DNA of 64,000 nt from Panopea generosa (Eukaryota; Mollusca; Bivalvia; Adapedonta; Hiatellidae), in the NCBI GenBank assembly GCA_029582155.1, contig CM055906.1, positions 18,276,437 to 18,340,436 on the forward strand. The letters run 5' to 3'. Numbering within the stretch: position 1 is the first letter of the stretch; each line of letters begins with the position of its first letter. The notes under the pieces are model-generated. The model did no database searches and was not told the DNA's origin. It saw only the letters and a program-made list of their open reading frames with translations. Below are positions 59,891-64,000 of this stretch, one piece after another. The position numbers were made by a program, and so were the translations under genes.

Positions 59891-60467
59891 CAACAAGACA
59901 GTTTTCATTATTTTGTTTTTTGGTCATTTATTTTTCAGTAATTCAGACAGTTTTGATTATTAATCTAGAGTATACAGTTTTGAGTAAATGCCGAACAAAT
60001 TGAAACAGATTCTATTATTGCTTCGCATATTAAGATCATCATATTCATGAATATAGTCTGGGCTTAGGATCGCGCAGCTTTAGCAATGTAATAGATTAAA
60101 CATATTTATTCACGATATTTATAGAAAAAGTATTAAATATGACAATTTGCACTAAATATTGTTTCAAGTTCAAATTACTTGCAAAATGGCTAATTAAAAA
60201 ACCCATTACAAATGGCACCGGTCTGTAGTTAAGTCACTTGTTCCAACCAAATATATTTGGCTTTGGCATAAACAACGTTGTAGTAAGACATTTATTATAT
60301 TCGTTATACGCCATTTGACTTTTTCGTAGTTGATACAATGCTAGTTCAGGAAATTGTTAAATGGCTTTATGTTAATGCATAGTTATTGTCTATGAACAAG
60401 TTTATATCTATTTTACCTTCGTAAAATTAAAATGAACTTAAATCATGGCAAATTCATATAAAATATT
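59891..60467. other. Unassigned spacer
   Basis: May include the far end of the LINE remnant. Nothing else recognised. Confidence 0.35.
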
Positions 60468-60711
60468 GGGTCCGGCGTGCTTGAGTGGTCTAAGGCGCCA
60501 TCTAAACTTACCTCTCACTGCTCAGGTTGTAAGTTTGAGTCTCGCTCGCTCTAAAAACTTAATGTGAGAAAAATTGCCAATTACTTGCGGAAAGACGGTG
60601 ATTCTACTCCGATTCATTCTGATTCATTCTGGGGTATTCCTCCATCAATAAAACTAGGTATATATAACCTGAAAAGTGTTGAAAATGGCGTTAACTCCAA
60701 TTAAAAAATTG
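60468..60711 (+). repeat. Family 2 SINE
   Basis: Head GTCCGGCGTGCTTGAGTGG and TCTAAGGCGCC, B box AAGTTTGAGTCTCG, TTACTTGCGGAAAGACGG, a local GATTCATTCT duplication and the end GTGTTGAAAATGGCGTTAA. Confidence 0.85.
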
Positions 60712-61089
60712 CATTGGAATATAGTTTTCCCAACCACTATTTTATTTCACTTTGAAAAAAGATAAACCACATGCTACATGTACGTTATATATATATAATT
60801 GTAGCCATACAACTACGTTAACAACTTGCTGGATACAAGCGAACTACAAAGTATATATTTCAAGATTAATTAAAGTTAGACATCATTTTATTAAAATATA
60901 TTATCTTGATAGAGTCATTAAAATGGCAACAGCAAACAATAAAAACATGTTTTATTTCAGATCAATATGATCATTTTTCACTACAGTTACTTTTAATTTG
61001 AATGTTTCATCGTGTATAAAATCGTTAAACAAGTCTAGAAAACGATTTCTCTGTTCATTTCAGGAAGTAACGCTTCAGACACGTGTCGT

Positions 61090-61760
61090 CATTTATGGTA
61101 ATACGCGTTAGCTAATTGTCTGAACGTCTCACATCATTATTACATTTCCCATAGGGCTTCATTGTAACATGTATGCCCAAAACACAGTGAAAAAACAAAA
61201 TCTACAGCACGTGTCTGAGCTTAAATTCTTTTTTGGTTCAAGATCTGCAGTTATAAAGGAACAAAGCATACCTTGAGTAGGTTTGTTTTAAATTCAATGG
61301 TTTTGTGAATCTCCAGAGAAAGAAAATGTCACATATTCGTCAACGATGCTCTTCTTTCCAACTCTAAGATGACACAGTCTTGCCTAGAAATCTAGTATTT
61401 AGCTTCAAATTGTCAGTTGTGATTTCTAAAATTCTGACCATTTAACATATGGTGGAAAAAACTCACTGCAATAAAAAGCACTGAAAAAATAAGAAAAAGA
61501 GAACTAAAGTTTTATTTCTACCTCCTTCATCTGTAGGTCTGGAGTACTTAATAAAGATATTAGTGGTGTGAGTCCTTCATTTTAAAATTCAATTAAAAAA
61601 AAATTGGATCCACACGTATGATCACATAAATAGTTAACATCGATTTTAGTACGGTTATTACTGAATATCAGCATGACATTAAATGGTGGATTCGTACACT
61701 CGGCAAAATAATTCTGCAAACTTTGAGTATTTGTGTTATAAAATGAAAACAAACTCATAC
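61090..61760. repeat. Diverged duplicated block Y, copy 2
   Basis: Partner of 42290-43118, 18.8 kb away, same orientation. The frame equivalent to the candidate exon in copy 1 contains stops here. Confidence 0.55.
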
Positions 61761-62563
61761 GGATATGTTTGATATATCATAATAAACAAAATTTCAAACT
61801 TAACAAACAGAATGAAAACTAATTCATTTATTCATAAGTAATCGATTATCAAAGAAGACAAAGGTCACCAGTTAAAAAAGGCTAAAATGCAGTAATTCTG
61901 TCAATAAAGTGTGTATCCATCTTGGCGTAATTGAATTGTCAATTATTGTATTCACCCGTATTTTAGCCATGTTTGACCGATGCCTCCTGTGAACATTTGC
62001 GTAATATTACTTATGAACTATTGAACGGATCTCTTTTCGCCTGTTTGTTAAGTTTGAATTATTGTTTATTATGATATATAAAACATAAGAAATGCAGTTT
62101 TCGTGTTATAACACAAATACCTCAAGTGTGCAGAACAGTTTTGTCGAGTATAATGATAAAACTTTAAATTAAATCATATCTTCGAATAAAATATTGCATC
62201 TTTTCCATATGAAGTTTGCAGTATTGAAGTAAGTAAAGTACTGATGATATCTGCTTGGAATATTTTCAGTTATAAAATATATCGACTATTGATAGTAAAG
62301 ATCGGAAAACTAAACTAAGTCTTAATAATTACCCGTATTCAGAGACTGAACCAGTATCTATTGAATCAGACTGCTGTATTAATTTTTCGATATTGTTGTA
62401 ATAGTTATTGGTAAGGGGTTTTCTAATTTAACAGTATTTGTAAAGTTATGATGTCACTGATATAAAGCACAATCTATATATACCGTCTTTTGTAATCGTT
62501 CTTTACTAATCATACTCTGGAACAAATCCAAGAATTGTTGTAAGAGACCATGTGACGTCAAAA

Positions 62564-62575
62564 CATAATAATAAT

Positions 62576-62612
<37 letters not shown>

Positions 62613-62640
62613 TTAAAAATAAATTAATAATAATAATATT
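62564..62640. repeat. (AAT)n microsatellite
   Basis: ATA/AAT repeats, interrupted near 62612-62625. Confidence 0.92.
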
Positions 62641-64000
62641 GATAATTATGGAATCTTTATTTACCGATATAAGACATATAAGACATACAAAGATTTACAA
62701 TTAAACCAAAATACAACTTATTTTCATATGGCCTTCAAAATTTAGATGTCAACAGAATAATGAAACGGTTATACATATACAAACCAAATGGACACGTATG
62801 CTTGTCAGGCAAGGCTAGGTATACTATTTAGATGAACAAATTGCAACAAACGTATTTTACGACGGACCCTCAACAACCAAAACAAAATATAAGTATTAAT
62901 AAACGTAAATTAAAGTTTAATAAGATTCTATGCTATATTATAAAATGTACATTTTCAGGGATAGTTTGTATATTTACATTTAATTTACTAAATTTTAGAT
63001 ACTGATCTGATATTAACTGGTATATCATTCAATACATTACTACTAAAATAAAAAACCCGAACCTTTATAATAAAAAGTACGAGGTTGTCTTTGGTCTTAT
63101 ACTTATTAGTTAATAATCCGGGATACTTTATCTATTATCAATTTAATCACATCATTTATATATTGTCGAAACGAGTATTGACAAAGCTGTATATATATTT
63201 GATTACTAGGATGATACTGTATGTTTTCGTTTGTTTGTGATAATGGAAAAAATGTATTTCGTTCATTTATTGGTATATTTATTTTTAAAGTATGGTGTCA
63301 TTTTTCCGCAATGCATAAGGAAACTTTGCCAAATCACGAATACGTTGAATCAAGTTCGAATGACGTTATGTAAATCGTGAGCGTGGGTTGGCAAAGTTAA
63401 CATAAACACAATTATGTTAAAATGAAATCCAAATATTCAGACAAATGTGTTTATTTTATTTCCAAATTATATTTAGTTTAGTTTAAACATTTTATTGCCA
63501 AATTTATTCACATATAAATATATTACAAGTATTCAAGGAACATTGAAATAAATAAAGGCAAAATGCTTTGGCCACAAGTGATCACCACATAGTATTCTCG
63601 AATATATGGGGGAAAGATATGGGATTAATAGGCATTAACTATGATGTGATTTGAACCAGACAACTTTAATATTGATATTTGTGGTTTATTTTGCAACAGT
63701 TATTACTTAAGTATTAGTTTCTTTGACATTTTTATATATCATAAAATTATATAAAAAAGTATATTCTAACACCCTTCAGAATTTCCTGTGATTTAATTGA
63801 TTAATGTTCTTACTTTTTAGGTATTAAAATTGTATAATTATACTGTCGGTTAAATCACAACGTTTTCGTGTTCCATATATTCTACCTCATTTGTTAACAA
63901 TGCCACCGAAAACAGGATGAACAGTAGTTTACCAAATGTTTAAATTACGATTAACTTGTAAAATGTTTAAAGTATAAAGCTGTTTTAAATATTTTGAACA
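62641..64000. other. AT-rich end of window, nothing recognised
   Basis: No frame of note, no repeat with a second copy. Confidence 0.4.

Overview
The window reads as AT-rich nuclear DNA of an invertebrate, most likely a bivalve mollusc. The signs are split genes with GT-AG introns, tRNA-derived SINEs (one family with a CAA tail), decayed non-LTR reverse transcriptase copies of a type common in bivalve genomes, miniature inverted-repeat elements and long minisatellites. There are no prokaryotic-style operons. Most long open frames are by-products of tandem repeats whose unit length is a multiple of three. A 500-base N gap (19679-20178) marks an assembly join.

The only intact protein genes I could build are two tandem minus-strand paralogues of tissue inhibitor of metalloproteinases (TIMP): TIMP-A (12789-18709, 150 aa) and TIMP-B (21375-27310, 156 aa). 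Each has four coding exons with the same intron phases, and exons 1-3 have identical lengths in both (121, 95 and 109 bp). Both start with a signal peptide followed by Cys-X-Cys, and the six mature cysteines sit at 1, 3, 13, 71, 100 and 125, the pattern of the TIMP inhibitory N-domain. The C-terminal TIMP domain is absent. I found the genes by translating between splice sites, because no single long frame shows them.

Layout: 1-5.7 kb holds tRNA-like SINE heads, a nested inverted-repeat element (2393-3937) carrying a broken reverse transcriptase end, a small TA-flanked MITE and a SINE. 5.75-12.78 kb is a compound 27-bp satellite in two sequence types, partly duplicated as a 2.88-kb unit that includes a foldback MITE, and reaching to within a few bases of the TIMP-A stop codon. 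12.8-27.3 kb is the TIMP pair; introns hold a MITE, a ~32-bp degenerate repeat, GAA and CAG/CAA tracts and a reverse transcriptase remnant (TIMP-A), and a 2.6-kb 24-bp satellite (TIMP-B). 27.3-64 kb is gene-poor: reverse transcriptase remnants near 29.8, 35.8 and 58.2-59.9 kb (the last split by a second copy of the MITE in TIMP-A), more SINEs, three adjacent tandem repeats at 43.9-45.6 kb (about 68, 26 and 42 bp), other tandem and dispersed duplications and microsatellites.

No confirmed RNA gene, CRISPR array, prophage or operon was found. Nothing clearly forms a new multi-gene system. The most unusual items are the paired single-domain TIMPs with different reactive-site residues, and the satellites and transposons packed into and against them.
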